From Streptomyces sp. NBC_00483 (lineage in GTDB: Bacteria; Actinomycetota; Actinomycetes; Streptomycetales; Streptomycetaceae), in assembly GCF_036013745.1 (NCBI RefSeq), contig NZ_CP107880.1, positions 8,184,001 through 8,248,000 on the forward strand: a stretch of 64,000 nucleotides of DNA, written 5' to 3'. A program made the translations under genes and the position numbers. A model generated the notes under the pieces. It made no database searches. It was given only the letters and a program-made list of their open reading frames with translations, and was not told the origin of the DNA. Below, in pieces: positions 26,938-35,199 of the stretch (its first letter is position 1; each line of letters starts with the position of its first letter).

Positions 26938-27954
26938 TCAGTCCTCGCCGCCCTCGTCCTCGTCGTCCCCTTCGAAGAAGTCCCCGACCTCGTCGACGAC
27001 CTCGGCGGCCACCATGCCCCCGACGACGCCGACCGCGAGTCCTGCCGCGCCCGCCGCGACGGTCGTGCCCATGCCGGGGCCGGAGCGGTGGCCGCTGTCG
27101 TGGTGGTGGTGATCGTCGTGGTGGCCGTAGCCGTGCCCGTGGCCGTAGTCCTGTCCGTATCCGGCGTGCGTGCCGTACGCCGAGCGGTGCTCGACGAGTT
27201 GGCGGACCCAGCCGTCGACGAGCGCGTTCCAGTCCTGGTGGTGGATGGCGTCGTGGCCGACGGTGAAGCGGGTGACCGCGTCGTGTCCGTCGGAGAAGAG
27301 GCCGCCGCGCTTGTCGGCCTCCAGGACCACCTCCATGCCGGCGGGGGTGGCGAGGAAGGTCAGTTCGATCTCATTGACCGCGTGGGCATACTGCGGGGCA
27401 GGTGCCAGCTCGATCTCTTGGTAGAAGGGGAGCTGCTGGCCGGTGCCGCCGATGTGGCCGTATTCGAGGTCGGCGGACTTGAAGCCGAAGCCGAGCTGCC
27501 CAAAGGCTTCGAGGATCGCCTCCTGTGCCGGCAGCGGGCCGACGGCCAGCTGGTCCAGGTCGCCCTTGTCCTTGGCGCCGGCCACCGACAGCTCGGTGCG
27601 CACGCCCAGGACGATGCCGAGCCCCTGCCCGTACAGCTCGGTGATCGGTGTCTCCCACGGCAGCGTCACCGTGAACGGCACGCTGTGCTCGGCGCCCGCC
27701 ACCAGACGGAAGCCGCCGCCGACCACGAACCGGTCGAAGGTGACGGCGCCGTGGCTCTCGCCGTCCTCGTGCTCGGCCTCGACGCGTGCGACGAGTTCCA
27801 GCGTGATGTGCTCGATGTCGAAGTCGCCGGTTCCGCCCTTGAGGTGGACCTGGCCGGAGAGGGATCCGCCGGGCGCGCAGGCCCCGGGGGTGAGGACAGT
27901 GTCGACGGTCGGGCCGCCCACGCCGAGTGAGCCGAGCAGTCGCTTGAACACCAT
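26938..27954 (-). CDS. Spo0M-like sporulation-control protein with His-rich linker
   Basis: 338 residues from ATG 27954, the canonical start (MVFKRLLGSLGVGGPTVDTVL) of Streptomyces Spo0M; the frame is open upstream. The arrestin-like double beta-sandwich covers about residues 1-250 (GGSLSGQVHLKGGTGDFDIEHITLELVARVE, HSVPFTVTLPWETPITE). Then comes a His/Gly/Tyr-rich segment (GHGHGYGHHDDHHHHDSGH), a Gly-Ala hydrophobic stretch (TTVAAGAAGLAVGVVGGMVAAEVV) and an acidic tail. Spo0M proteins affect cell-cycle and sporulation control, mechanism unknown. A TTCTAC-N6-GTAGAA site lies 89 bp upstream, suggesting BlaI control. Confidence 0.88.
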   Translation of the reverse strand: MVFKRLLGSLGVGGPTVDTVLTPGACAPGGSLSGQVHLKGGTGDFDIEHITLELVARVEAEHEDGESHGAVTFDRFVVGGGFRLVAGAEHSVPFTVTLPWETPITELYGQGLGIVLGVRTELSVAGAKDKGDLDQLAVGPLPAQEAILEAFGQLGFGFKSADLEYGHIGGTGQQLPFYQEIELAPAPQYAHAVNEIELTFLATPAGMEVVLEADKRGGLFSDGHDAVTRFTVGHDAIHHQDWNALVDGWVRQLVEHRSAYGTHAGYGQDYGHGHGYGHHDDHHHHDSGHRSGPGMGTTVAAGAAGLAVGVVGGMVAAEVVDEVGDFFEGDDEDEGGED

Positions 27955-28042
27955 CGAGGCGTTCACTCCCTTTGTACGTACGAGGGTCATGAGGGTTACG
28001 CGGGTGGTGCCGGTGCCGGGAACATCCGTGCCGGCTTCCACG

Positions 28043-28060
28043 TTCTACAGTCGCGTAGAA
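28043..28060 (-). promoter_or_regulatory. BlaI-type operator upstream of spo0M
   Basis: Perfect inverted repeat TTCTAC-AGTCGC-GTAGAA, with the same 6-6-6 geometry as the sites at 30749 and 32756. The rest of the 386-bp stretch from 27955 to 28340 holds no gene that I can support; it serves as promoter region for spo0M and the CNNM pair. Confidence 0.65.
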
Positions 28061-28340
28061 GCATAAGGGTGGCGAGGTCGCCGCGGGTGCCGTCGCCGGT
28101 CCGGCGACGGGAACGTCCGAAAAGGATCGCTCCCGAGGTCTCGACACTCGCTTGACGAGCTTGTTTTGCTGTGCTTTTACCGTGGTGGTACGGGGTCCGT
28201 CCCCGCCGATAAACATCAGGATCACTCGATCCTCCGAACGAGAAGGAGCCACAGCCCGCGATGGGTGAGCCTCCCAGTAGCCGGCCTCGTGCCGCTGCAC
28301 CCAGACCGCTCGACGTGACCGATCAGAGGGCGGAGGTGGA

Positions 28341-29684
28341 GTGGTGACCGAGGTCCTGCTGCTCGTTCTCGCGCTGCTTCTCACGCTCGCCTGTGCCCTG
28401 TTCGTGGCGGCCGAGTTCTCGCTGACCACCGTGGAACGTGCCGACCTGGAGCGTGCGGCGCAGGCGGGGGAGCGGGGTGCGGACGGCGCCCTGAAGGCGG
28501 TCCGCACTCTGACGTTCCAGCTGTCCGGGGCCCAGTTGGGCATCACCGTCACCTCTCTGGTGATCGGCATGCTTGCCGAGCCGTCGCTGGCCGCGCTGCT
28601 GCGCGGACCGCTGGAGGCGATCGGTCTCGGCGGCGCCGCCTCGTCGGTGGCGAGTGTGCTCGGTGTCGTCCTGTCCACGGTGATCCTCATGGTGGTCGGC
28701 GAGCTGGTGCCGAAGAACTGGGCGATCTCCCGCCCGGTGGCCGTGGCCAAGGTGGTGGCCGGTCCGCAGCGCGGGTTCACTGCCGCGTTCGGGCCGTTCA
28801 TCCGGCACCTGAACAACACGGCGAACCGCTTCGTGCGCCGCTTCGGCCTGGAGCCCGCCGAGGAGCTGGCGTCCGCGCGCAGCCCGGAGGAGCTCGTTGC
28901 GCTCGCCCGGCACTCCGCCGCCGAAGGGGCGCTGGAGGCCGACTCGGCCGAATTGTTCGTGCGCACCCTGCACTTGAGCGAGCTGACCGCGGAGAACGTC
29001 ATGACGCCCCGCGTCGATGTCCAGGCCCTGGAGGCGCACGCGACGGCCGTCGATGCCGCCAACCTCACCTATGTCACCGGGCTTTCGCGCTTCCCTGTTT
29101 ACCGGGACAGCCTCGATGAGGTCGTCGGCACCGTCCACATTCGCGACGTCCTCGCGCTGCCCCCGGAGAGGCGACAGCTCACCCAGGTCACCGAGCTGGC
29201 CACCGCGCCCCTGCTGGTCCCCGACAGCCTTCCCGCCGACCGGCTCTTGGAGCGGCTGCGCGAGACCCGCACCATGGCCGTCGTCATCGACGAGTACGGC
29301 GGGACAGCGGGCGTGGCGACCGTCGAGGACATCGTGGAGGAGGTCGTCGGCGAGGTGCGTGACGAGCACGACCCGGTCGAGACGCCCGACCTGCAGCCCG
29401 CCCCGGCGGGCCCGGACGGGCGCGCCGCGTGGGAGGCCGACGGCGGTGTCCGCATCGACCAGCTCACCGCGATAGGGCTGACGGCGCCCGAAGGCCCGTA
29501 CGAGACCGTGGCGGGACTCATCGCCACGTACCTGACACGCATCCCGATCCAGGGTGACAGCGTCGATCTGGATGGCTGGGAGCTGACCGTCCTGGACATC
29601 GAGCACCACCGCGCCGACCGCGTCCGCATCACCGAACCGGCGCCCGCCGCCGAGCCGGCCGAGTTGATGGAGGAGGCCCGATGA
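28341..29684 (+). CDS. CNNM/CorC-type membrane protein with CBS domains (first of pair 1)
   Basis: 447 residues; GTG 28341 or the adjacent GTG 28344, which has GGAGGT at better spacing. DUF21/CNNM membrane domain to about residue 190 with AAEFSLTTVERADLERAAQ, LSGAQLGITVTSLVIGMLAEPS and VVGELVPKNWAISRP. CBS pair about 205-330 (MTPRVDVQALEA, GTVHIRDVLALP, VVIDEYGGTAGVATVEDIVEEVVGE). CorC_HlyC C-terminal domain from about 350. This family handles Mg2+/Co2+ or acts in ion homeostasis. It overlaps the next gene (ATGA) and pairs with it. Confidence 0.9.
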   Translation: MVTEVLLLVLALLLTLACALFVAAEFSLTTVERADLERAAQAGERGADGALKAVRTLTFQLSGAQLGITVTSLVIGMLAEPSLAALLRGPLEAIGLGGAASSVASVLGVVLSTVILMVVGELVPKNWAISRPVAVAKVVAGPQRGFTAAFGPFIRHLNNTANRFVRRFGLEPAEELASARSPEELVALARHSAAEGALEADSAELFVRTLHLSELTAENVMTPRVDVQALEAHATAVDAANLTYVTGLSRFPVYRDSLDEVVGTVHIRDVLALPPERRQLTQVTELATAPLLVPDSLPADRLLERLRETRTMAVVIDEYGGTAGVATVEDIVEEVVGEVRDEHDPVETPDLQPAPAGPDGRAAWEADGGVRIDQLTAIGLTAPEGPYETVAGLIATYLTRIPIQGDSVDLDGWELTVLDIEHHRADRVRITEPAPAAEPAELMEEAR

Positions 29685-30709
29685 CCGCCCTGCAACTCGC
29701 CATCGGCGTACTGACGCTGCTCACCAACGCCTTCTTCGTCGGCGCGGAGTTCTCCCTGATCTCTGTGCGCCGCAGCCAGATCGAACCGCGTGCCCAGGAG
29801 GGCAGCAAGCGGGCCCGCTCCACGCTGTGGGCCCTGGAACACATCAGCGCCATGCTGGCCACCGCCCAACTGGGCATCACGGTCTCGTCGTTGGTGCTCG
29901 GCGCCGTCGCCGAACCCGCCATCGCCCATCTGCTGGAGCCTGGCTTCGAGGCGGCACACGTGCCGCACGCCCTGGTCCACCCGATCTCCTTCGTGATCGC
30001 CCTGACCGCGGCGACGTACGCCCACATGCTGCTCGGCGAGATGGTGCCCAAGAACATCGCGCTCGCCGCGCCCGTGCGCACCGCCCTGCTGCTCGGCCCG
30101 CTCTTGGTCGCCCTCACCCGCGCCCTCAAGCCGGTGATCTTCGGCATCAACGCCTTCGCCAACACACTGCTGAGGTCGCTGCGCGTCGAGCCGAAGGACG
30201 AGGTCGAGTCCGTCTTCACTGATGACCAACTCGCCCGCATGGTGCTCGACTCCAGCGAGGCGGGCCTCCTCTCGCCCGCCGACGGTGAACGGCTGCGAGA
30301 CGCCCTGGAGCTGGGCACCCGCCCGGTCGGCGAGATCGTGGTGCCCGCGCAGAAGATGCGTACGGTCACGGACGCCACCACCCCCGCCGAACTGGAACGG
30401 GCCGCCGCCGACGCCGGGTTCTCCCGCTTCCCGGTCACCGGCGCGGACGGGGAGCTGCTCGGCTATCTCCACATCAAGGACACCCTCGGCATCGCCGACC
30501 GTGACCTGCCCTTCCCCCGCACGGGCCTGCACCCGCTCACCCGGGTCCGCCTCGACACCCCGCTCGACGACACCCTCACCGCGCTACGCGCGCAGGGCAG
30601 TCACCTCGCCGCGGTCACCGGCGACAAGGGGACGGTGATCGGATTCGTGACGATGGAGGACGTGTTGACCGAACTCGTGGGGCCCGCCGCACCGGCCACG
30701 ATCGGGTGA
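29681..30709 (+). CDS. CNNM/CorC-type membrane protein with CBS domains (second of pair 1)
   Basis: 342 residues. DUF21 domain (FVGAEFSLISVRRSQIEPRAQEGSKRA, ATAQLGITVSSLVLGAVAEP, MLLGEMVPKNIALA) and a CBS pair (VGEIVVPAQKMRTV, SRFPVTGADGELLGYLHIKDTLG, GFVTMEDVLTEL). It lacks the C-terminal CorC_HlyC domain of its partner, so the two probably form a hetero-oligomer. Coupled to the upstream gene. A second pair with the same layout is at 35812-38171. Confidence 0.9.
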   Translation: MTALQLAIGVLTLLTNAFFVGAEFSLISVRRSQIEPRAQEGSKRARSTLWALEHISAMLATAQLGITVSSLVLGAVAEPAIAHLLEPGFEAAHVPHALVHPISFVIALTAATYAHMLLGEMVPKNIALAAPVRTALLLGPLLVALTRALKPVIFGINAFANTLLRSLRVEPKDEVESVFTDDQLARMVLDSSEAGLLSPADGERLRDALELGTRPVGEIVVPAQKMRTVTDATTPAELERAAADAGFSRFPVTGADGELLGYLHIKDTLGIADRDLPFPRTGLHPLTRVRLDTPLDDTLTALRAQGSHLAAVTGDKGTVIGFVTMEDVLTELVGPAAPATIG

Positions 30710-30748
30710 GCGGTAAGTGGGGCGGAACTCTGGGCGTCTGCCGTAAAT

Positions 30749-30766
30749 TTCTACATTGCTGTAGAA
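30749..30766 (+). promoter_or_regulatory. BlaI-type operator upstream of terB-like gene
   Basis: Perfect inverted repeat TTCTAC-ATTGCT-GTAGAA (7-bp arms if the inner A/T pair is counted), 40 bp before the GTG start at 30806. Confidence 0.7.
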
Positions 30767-30805
30767 GTTGAAGCTCGGTAGGACACCTCAACCGTAGGAG
30801 TACGC

Positions 30806-31261
30806 GTGGCCCTGTGGGACCGCATCAAGGAATCCGCGTCGACGATGCAGACGCAGCTCGTGGCGAAGAAGAACGACCTCAAGTCCGGTGCGTTCCGCGA
30901 TGCTTCGATGGCGATGTGCGCGCTGGTCGCCGCGGCCGACGGCACGATCGATCCGTCCGAGCGGCGTCGCGTGGCGGAGCTCATCACGAGCAACGAGGTA
31001 CTGCAGAACTTCGACGCCGCCGACCTCCAGCGGCGCTTCGACGACAACCTGAACAAGCTCACCGCCGACTTCGACTTCGGCAAGGTCAGCGTGTTGCAGG
31101 AGGTCGCCAAGGCGAAGAAGAAGGAGGCCGAGGCGCGCGCCGTGATCCAGATCGGCATCGTCATCGGTGGCGCGGACGGCGACTTCGACAAGACGGAGCA
31201 GGGCGTCGTGCGCGAGGCGTGCCAGATGCTGGGGCTGCCGCCGCAGGAGTTCGACCTGTAG
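30806..31261 (+). CDS. TerB-family protein
   Basis: 151 residues from GTG 30806 with GTAGGAG upstream. All-helical TerB fold: FRDASMAMCALVAAADGTIDPSERRRVAELI holds the paired acidic metal-binding pattern, repeated at IQIGIVIGGADGDFDKTEQGVVREACQML. TerB proteins belong to tellurite-resistance/stress membrane complexes and bind metal ions. No other ter genes are nearby. The BlaI-type site 40 bp upstream suggests induction with the envelope-stress set. Confidence 0.9.
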   Translation: MALWDRIKESASTMQTQLVAKKNDLKSGAFRDASMAMCALVAAADGTIDPSERRRVAELITSNEVLQNFDAADLQRRFDDNLNKLTADFDFGKVSVLQEVAKAKKKEAEARAVIQIGIVIGGADGDFDKTEQGVVREACQMLGLPPQEFDL

Positions 31262-31277
31262 TCCTCCGGGCCGGCCG

Positions 31278-31310
31278 GGCCCAGGGCGGCGGGCGCTGCC
31301 GCCTTGGGCC
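31278..31310. terminator. Bidirectional hairpin between terB and the M56 peptidase gene
   Basis: Stem GGCCCA-G-GGCGGC / GCCGCC-T-TGGGCC with a 7-base loop (12 Watson-Crick pairs and one G-T). It lies in the 52-bp gap between convergent genes. Confidence 0.65.
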
Positions 31311-31313
31311 TGG

Positions 31314-32252
31314 TCACATCGGCGTCGCCGCGTGGAGGACGGTCGCCAGGGTCAGCGCGGAGTTCGCCGAGGCCATGGCGGAGGCCGCCGTTCCGGCTCC
31401 GGCCGTCCACGTGGCGAGTCCCACGGTGGTGAACACCCTCGGTCGTACGGATGCACGTGGCGGCCCCGCGAGCAGCGCCGCCACCCGGCGGGGTACGGGG
31501 CCCGGCGCGGCGAGGGAGGCGAAGACCGGCTCGCGCACCGCGCCACCGGACAGCGCCACCGTGCCGATGGCCCGTGCGACCGTCCTGCGGTCTCCCACCC
31601 GCGTAGCGGCCTCCTCGTCGGCCCACCGCTCCGCCGTATAGGCCACGGCCGAACTCAGCGGACGCAGAAACGGGTTGGCGCGAGCGGCGAGACGCACCGC
31701 GAGCAGATGGCGGTGGTGTCGGGCCGTCAGGTGACTGCGCTCGTGCGCGAACACCGCCCGCCGCTCGGCGGAGCGTAGCCGGTCGAGCAGCGCGGTGCTG
31801 ACGACGACCCGTCCGCGTGTCGACCGGCTACCGGGCAGGGCATACGCGTACGGCTGGGCGTCGGGCAGCACCACGACCTCGGTGTCCGGCAGGCCGGCGA
31901 GTGCCTCGTGAGCGCGGCGGCGCAGTGCGAAGTGCCGCCACAGCGTGCGCCCGCACGCGGCGACGACGGCGGCCAGCGCCGGGATGGCCGCCTTGCCGGC
32001 GATCTGGTCCTGCGGCACGGCGGCCCGCACCTCGGGGTCCGACCAGCCGTCCGGCAGGGGATTGCCCGGCAGTTGAGCCGTGCCGACCACCATCAGGAGT
32101 GTCAGGCACAGCGTGCTGCAGACCGCCATCACGGCGGCCACGCAGGTCAGGAGCCGGGTCGCGGTGCGAGGAGGGAGCCGGTGGGTGGCGAGCCGGGCCA
32201 CCGGCCACGCCGTTAACGGCAGGACGAGCGGCAGGAAGACGAAGACGCCCAC
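31314..32252 (-). CDS. M56-family membrane metallopeptidase (BlaR1/MecR1-like protease without sensor)
   Basis: 312 residues. N-terminal hydrophobic segments (residues 1-20, 33-58, 88-105), then a cytosolic zinc protease domain with HERSH (HExxH family variant) in RAVFAHERSHLTARHHRHLLAV and the third ligand region YTAERWADEEAAT. C-terminal hydrophobic stretch. There is no extracellular penicillin-binding sensor domain, as is usual for the short Streptomyces version. It should cleave or inactivate its partner repressor BlaI, encoded 4 bp upstream. Confidence 0.88.
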   Translation of the reverse strand: MGVFVFLPLVLPLTAWPVARLATHRLPPRTATRLLTCVAAVMAVCSTLCLTLLMVVGTAQLPGNPLPDGWSDPEVRAAVPQDQIAGKAAIPALAAVVAACGRTLWRHFALRRRAHEALAGLPDTEVVVLPDAQPYAYALPGSRSTRGRVVVSTALLDRLRSAERRAVFAHERSHLTARHHRHLLAVRLAARANPFLRPLSSAVAYTAERWADEEAATRVGDRRTVARAIGTVALSGGAVREPVFASLAAPGPVPRRVAALLAGPPRASVRPRVFTTVGLATWTAGAGTAASAMASANSALTLATVLHAATPM

Positions 32253-32256
32253 GGGC

Positions 32257-32673
32257 TCAGACCGCGCCTTCCCCGTCGGCCTTGTCGGCGTGGTCCTCTT
32301 CGTCGACGCGACGCAGCAGGTCGCGCAGCACCTGCTCGTCGCCCTCGGGCAGGGACGTGAGGAAGCTGGCCAGCACCGCTTCCCGGTCCGGCTCGGCGTC
32401 CAGCACCTTGCGCATCTTCAGGGCGGCGAGCCCGGCCTCGTCGGACGTGGGTGTCCACAAGAACGACCGGCCCTCCCGTCGGCGGGCGACCGCATCCTTG
32501 GCGTGCAGCCGGGCCAGGATCGTCATCACCGTGGTGTACGCGAGATCGCCGCCGACCCGGTCGCGCACCCACCCCGCGGTCGCCGGGGCATCGGCCGCGT
32601 GCAACGCGGCCAGGACTTGTGTCTCCAGCTCGCCTTGGGCGCGTCGCTGGGGCCGACGGTCTGAGTCCGGCAC
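32257..32673 (-). CDS. blaI: BlaI/MecI/CopY-family repressor
   Basis: 138 residues from GTG 32673 with GGAGGAG upstream. Winged helix at residues 10-80 (RAQGELETQVLAALHAADAPATAGWVRDRV, LAYTTVMTILARLHAKDAVARRREGRSFLWTPTSDE) in the family pattern, and a C-terminal dimerisation region (VLASFLTSLPEGDEQVLRDLLRRVDEED). It represses genes until cleaved via the M56 protease. A near-palindromic site (TTCTAC-N6-GTAGAT) 83 bp upstream indicates autoregulation. Similar sites before spo0M and terB suggest a small regulon. Confidence 0.92.
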   Translation of the reverse strand: MPDSDRRPQRRAQGELETQVLAALHAADAPATAGWVRDRVGGDLAYTTVMTILARLHAKDAVARRREGRSFLWTPTSDEAGLAALKMRKVLDAEPDREAVLASFLTSLPEGDEQVLRDLLRRVDEEDHADKADGEGAV

Positions 32674-32755
32674 GCTGCTCCTCCTGGTCGCCGCGGTGGC
32701 TGGGTGTGCTCATCATCGTGGCTCATGAGCCTGGATTTCCCCAGCGCCGCCAATC

Positions 32756-32773
32756 TTCTACATCAATGTAGAT
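32756..32773 (-). promoter_or_regulatory. BlaI-type operator upstream of blaI
   Basis: TTCTAC-ATCAAT-GTAGAT; the inner part TCTACAT/ATGTAGA is perfectly symmetric. Same 18-bp geometry as the sites at 28043 and 30749. It could also act on the plus-strand frame at 32881. Confidence 0.72.
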
Positions 32774-32880
32774 TCAAGGGTGGGGAGCCGACAGGCCTAC
32801 GCACGTCGACTGCGGTTGCCCCTCTTCTCTGTTTCGACTTGCGGCTGGGGGCGGGAGTGCGGGGACGTCAAGGTGGATTC

Positions 32881-33341
32881 ATGCGGGCGGAGCGGGTGTC
32901 GGTCTTCGGCGAGTTGCTGGAACAGGCGCTGGCCGCGCCGGAGTTCGCAGCCGTGTCGGGGGAGCGCCGGGAGCGTCTGCACGAAGACGCCCTGAGGGAG
33001 CGCGAGTTGATTGCCTCGCGGGCCGCAGCCGAGTACGCCGAATACATCCGTGCCCGTGGTCCGGTCCGTGGTCCGGTCCGTGGTCCGGCCGGTGGGTCGG
33101 CCTCCTCTCGTGCGCGGGACGCATCGTGTGCGTCGTCGCCGAGGCGGCCCGGCATCGCGCGGCCCCGGGTGCGGCAGATGTTCCGGCCCGGGGCGGTGCC
33201 CGGGGTTCGAGAGGCGATGTGGCGCGGGCCCGCGAGGTGTGGCGTGCGGCGCTGATGGACCGTGGGGTCCTGCCCTTTCTGCGGGCCCGTCTGTGGGAAC
33301 GCGGTTGTCAGTCCCGCGAGTTGCCGAACAGGAGTCGGTAG
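32881..33341 (+). pseudogene. Frameshifted small protein gene
   Basis: ATG 32881 opens a helical coding-like N-terminus (VFGELLEQALAAPEFAAVSG, HEDALRERELIASRAAAEYAEYIRA). It runs into a 12-bp repeat tract and loses character after about 33120, stopping at 33255. A different frame from about 33126 to 33341 reads DVARAREVWRAALMDRGVLPFLRARLWERG, the usual C-terminal pattern of Streptomyces membrane proteins that begin with such helices. The membrane segments expected between them are missing. I read this as a gene with a deletion and frameshift. The first frame alone would encode 124 residues. Confidence 0.4.
33055..33090 (+). repeat. Three tandem 12-bp units
   Basis: CGTGGTCCGGTC twice and CGTGGTCCGGCC once, encoding RGPV-type repeats in the frame starting at 32881. 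Slippage here changes length by whole codons, so it does not itself explain the frameshift nearby. Confidence 0.8.
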
Positions 33342-33574
33342 CCGATGAGCAGGACGAGCGAGCCGCCGATCGCCGCGCCCCACGTGGGGAGGTCGAAGAA
33401 GTCCTTCTTGATGGGTCGGTCGAGAAAGCGGGCCGACAGCCAGCCGCCCACGAACGCGCCCGCGACGCCTATCAAGGTGGTGCCGATCAGTCCACCCGGA
33501 TCACGGCCGGGCAGCAGGACCTTGGCGATGACTCCGGCGATGAGGCCCAGGATGATCCAGCTGACGATTCCCAT
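33308..33574 (-). CDS. GlsB/YeaQ/YmgE-family small membrane protein
   Basis: 88 residues from ATG 33574 (GGAGAG upstream; the frame is open nine codons further). Three hydrophobic segments with family motifs GIVSWIILGLIAGVIAKVLLPGRDPGGLIGTTLIGVAGAFVGGWL. These 'transglycosylase-associated' proteins respond to general stress. A second family member lies at 39237. GTTG/CAAC symmetric sequences sit about 40 bp upstream. Confidence 0.88.
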   Translation of the reverse strand: MGIVSWIILGLIAGVIAKVLLPGRDPGGLIGTTLIGVAGAFVGGWLSARFLDRPIKKDFFDLPTWGAAIGGSLVLLIGYRLLFGNSRD

Positions 33575-34065
33575 GTCGTACGTCTCTCCGCTCGTGCTCA
33601 TGTGTTGCTTGGTTGCGCAACTCTATAGTTGTGAGGGGCGACGGCTTTGAGGCGCGGGCGTCGGTTGCATGAAGAGCCCGGCGCAGGCTGTGTGCCTACT
33701 GCCGACTTGTCGACGAGACCACCGGGCAGGGGCTCGCCCGCTGCACGCTCACGGGCGGCGGCAGCCAAACGGGCCAGTTCATGGCGAAGGTTCAACGTGC
33801 CGACGAAGGCCGGGAGTTGGCGGCGGTCGGTGAGCCCGCCGTCGGGCGCACGGTCCAGGACCTGGTGCCCGACGGCGGCCGCCACCTGTGAGTGGCCCTT
33901 ACACCTGTGACCCGCGTCATGCTAGGACGTGTTCGGTTTACGGGCTGTCCATGAGGTGGATACGGTGCGGAGAATGTTCGGCAGCTACTCCACTCCCGTA
34001 AACACTGTGAGACGAGAATTTCGACTTGCGGGTTCCATCGCGTTGAAGCGAACGGAGGGGTGGGT
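33575..34065. other. 491-bp intergenic stretch with GTTG/CAAC symmetric sites
   Basis: Contains GTTGCGCAAC (33612-33621, perfect palindrome) overlapping CAACT-N4-AGTTG (33618-33631), a possible operator of the divergent GlsB-like gene. The frame at 33598-33885 on the minus strand lacks a good start or family signature. Nothing else could be supported. Confidence 0.4.
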
Positions 34066-35199
34066 GTGAGCGAGTCATCGTCGGCATCGATGGCACATCA
34101 GACGGCTGCCCCGTCCGTCCAGCGCCCTGCGGCAGCCGAACGGCAGGCGCCTTCGGGCAAGCCCGGCAAGGCGCGGGACGCGTTCTTCGACAACGCCAAG
34201 TATCTGGCGATCGTCCTGGTCGCGATGGGCCACTCTTGGGAGCCGCTGCGCGGCGACAGTCGAGCGGCCTCCGCCCTCTACGTCACGGTGTACGCCTTCC
34301 ACATGCCGGCGTTCATCGTGATCTCCGGCTACTTCTCGCGCTCGTTCGACGCGAGCCCCGGCCGACTGAAGCGGCTGATCACGGGTGTGGCGGTGCCGTA
34401 TGTGGTGTTCGAGGTCGTCTACACGCTCTTCAAGCGTTACGCCGGTGACGATCCGGGCTACGACTTCAGCCTCCTCGATCCCTGGTACCTGACCTGGTTC
34501 CTGATCGCCCTCTTCATCTGGCGGCTTACCACACCGCTGTGGAAGGTGATTCGCTGGCCACTGCCGTTGGCGCTCGCCATCGCGGCACTGGCCGCGGTCT
34601 CTCCGGACATCGGCGACGACCTGGACCTGCAGCGCGTTCTGCAGTTCCTGCCGTTCTTCGTGCTGGGCCTGTGCCTGAAGCCGGAACACTTCCACCTGGT
34701 GCGCCGTAAGAATGCGCGGATCCTGGCGGTGCCGGTGTTCGCGAGCGCGCTGCTGTTCGCGTACTGGGCGGCACCGCGGATGAACGCCGCCTGGTTCTAC
34801 CGGCGCGACAGCGCCCAGGAGCTGGGTGCGCCCGGCTGGAGCGGCGCCGTGATGACGCTCGCCATGTTCGGCTGCTCGGTGATCCTCGTCGCGTGCTTCT
34901 TCGCGTGGGTGCCGGGCCGCAAGCTGTGGTTCACGGCGCTCGGCGCCGGCACGCTGTACGGCTACCTCTTGCACGGCTTCCTCGCCAAGGGTTCCCGCTT
35001 CTGGGACTGGTACGAGGTGGACTGGGTGCACACACCGTGGGGTGAGGTCGCGGTGACACTGATCGCGATGTCCGTCATCACCGTGCTCTGTACGCCACCA
35101 GTGCAGCGCGCCTTCCGGTTCGTGATGGAACCGAAAATGGAGTGGGCGTTCAAGCCCTCTCCGAGGGGCGACGTCGGAAAGCAGCGTAGAGCGGGATGA
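34066..35199 (+). CDS. Membrane acyltransferase, acyltransferase-3 family
   Basis: 377 residues from GTG 34066 (GGAGGGG 5 bases upstream). About ten hydrophobic segments. Family motifs: FFDNAKYLAIVLVAMGHSWEPL with the catalytic-type His, FHMPAFIVISGYFSRSFDAS, and LYGYLLHGFLAKGS. It should transfer an acyl group (often acetyl) to a cell-surface or secreted sugar or other hydroxyl. A hydrophilic 38-residue N-terminal tail. The next gene, a GNAT-like protein, overlaps by ATGA, suggesting a joint role. Confidence 0.88.
   Translation: MSESSSASMAHQTAAPSVQRPAAAERQAPSGKPGKARDAFFDNAKYLAIVLVAMGHSWEPLRGDSRAASALYVTVYAFHMPAFIVISGYFSRSFDASPGRLKRLITGVAVPYVVFEVVYTLFKRYAGDDPGYDFSLLDPWYLTWFLIALFIWRLTTPLWKVIRWPLPLALAIAALAAVSPDIGDDLDLQRVLQFLPFFVLGLCLKPEHFHLVRRKNARILAVPVFASALLFAYWAAPRMNAAWFYRRDSAQELGAPGWSGAVMTLAMFGCSVILVACFFAWVPGRKLWFTALGAGTLYGYLLHGFLAKGSRFWDWYEVDWVHTPWGEVAVTLIAMSVITVLCTPPVQRAFRFVMEPKMEWAFKPSPRGDVGKQRRAG

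Noticed and set aside
33598..33885. A 95-residue minus-strand gene
   Set aside because: GTG start without ribosome site, no family pattern, and a composition like other noncoding frames.
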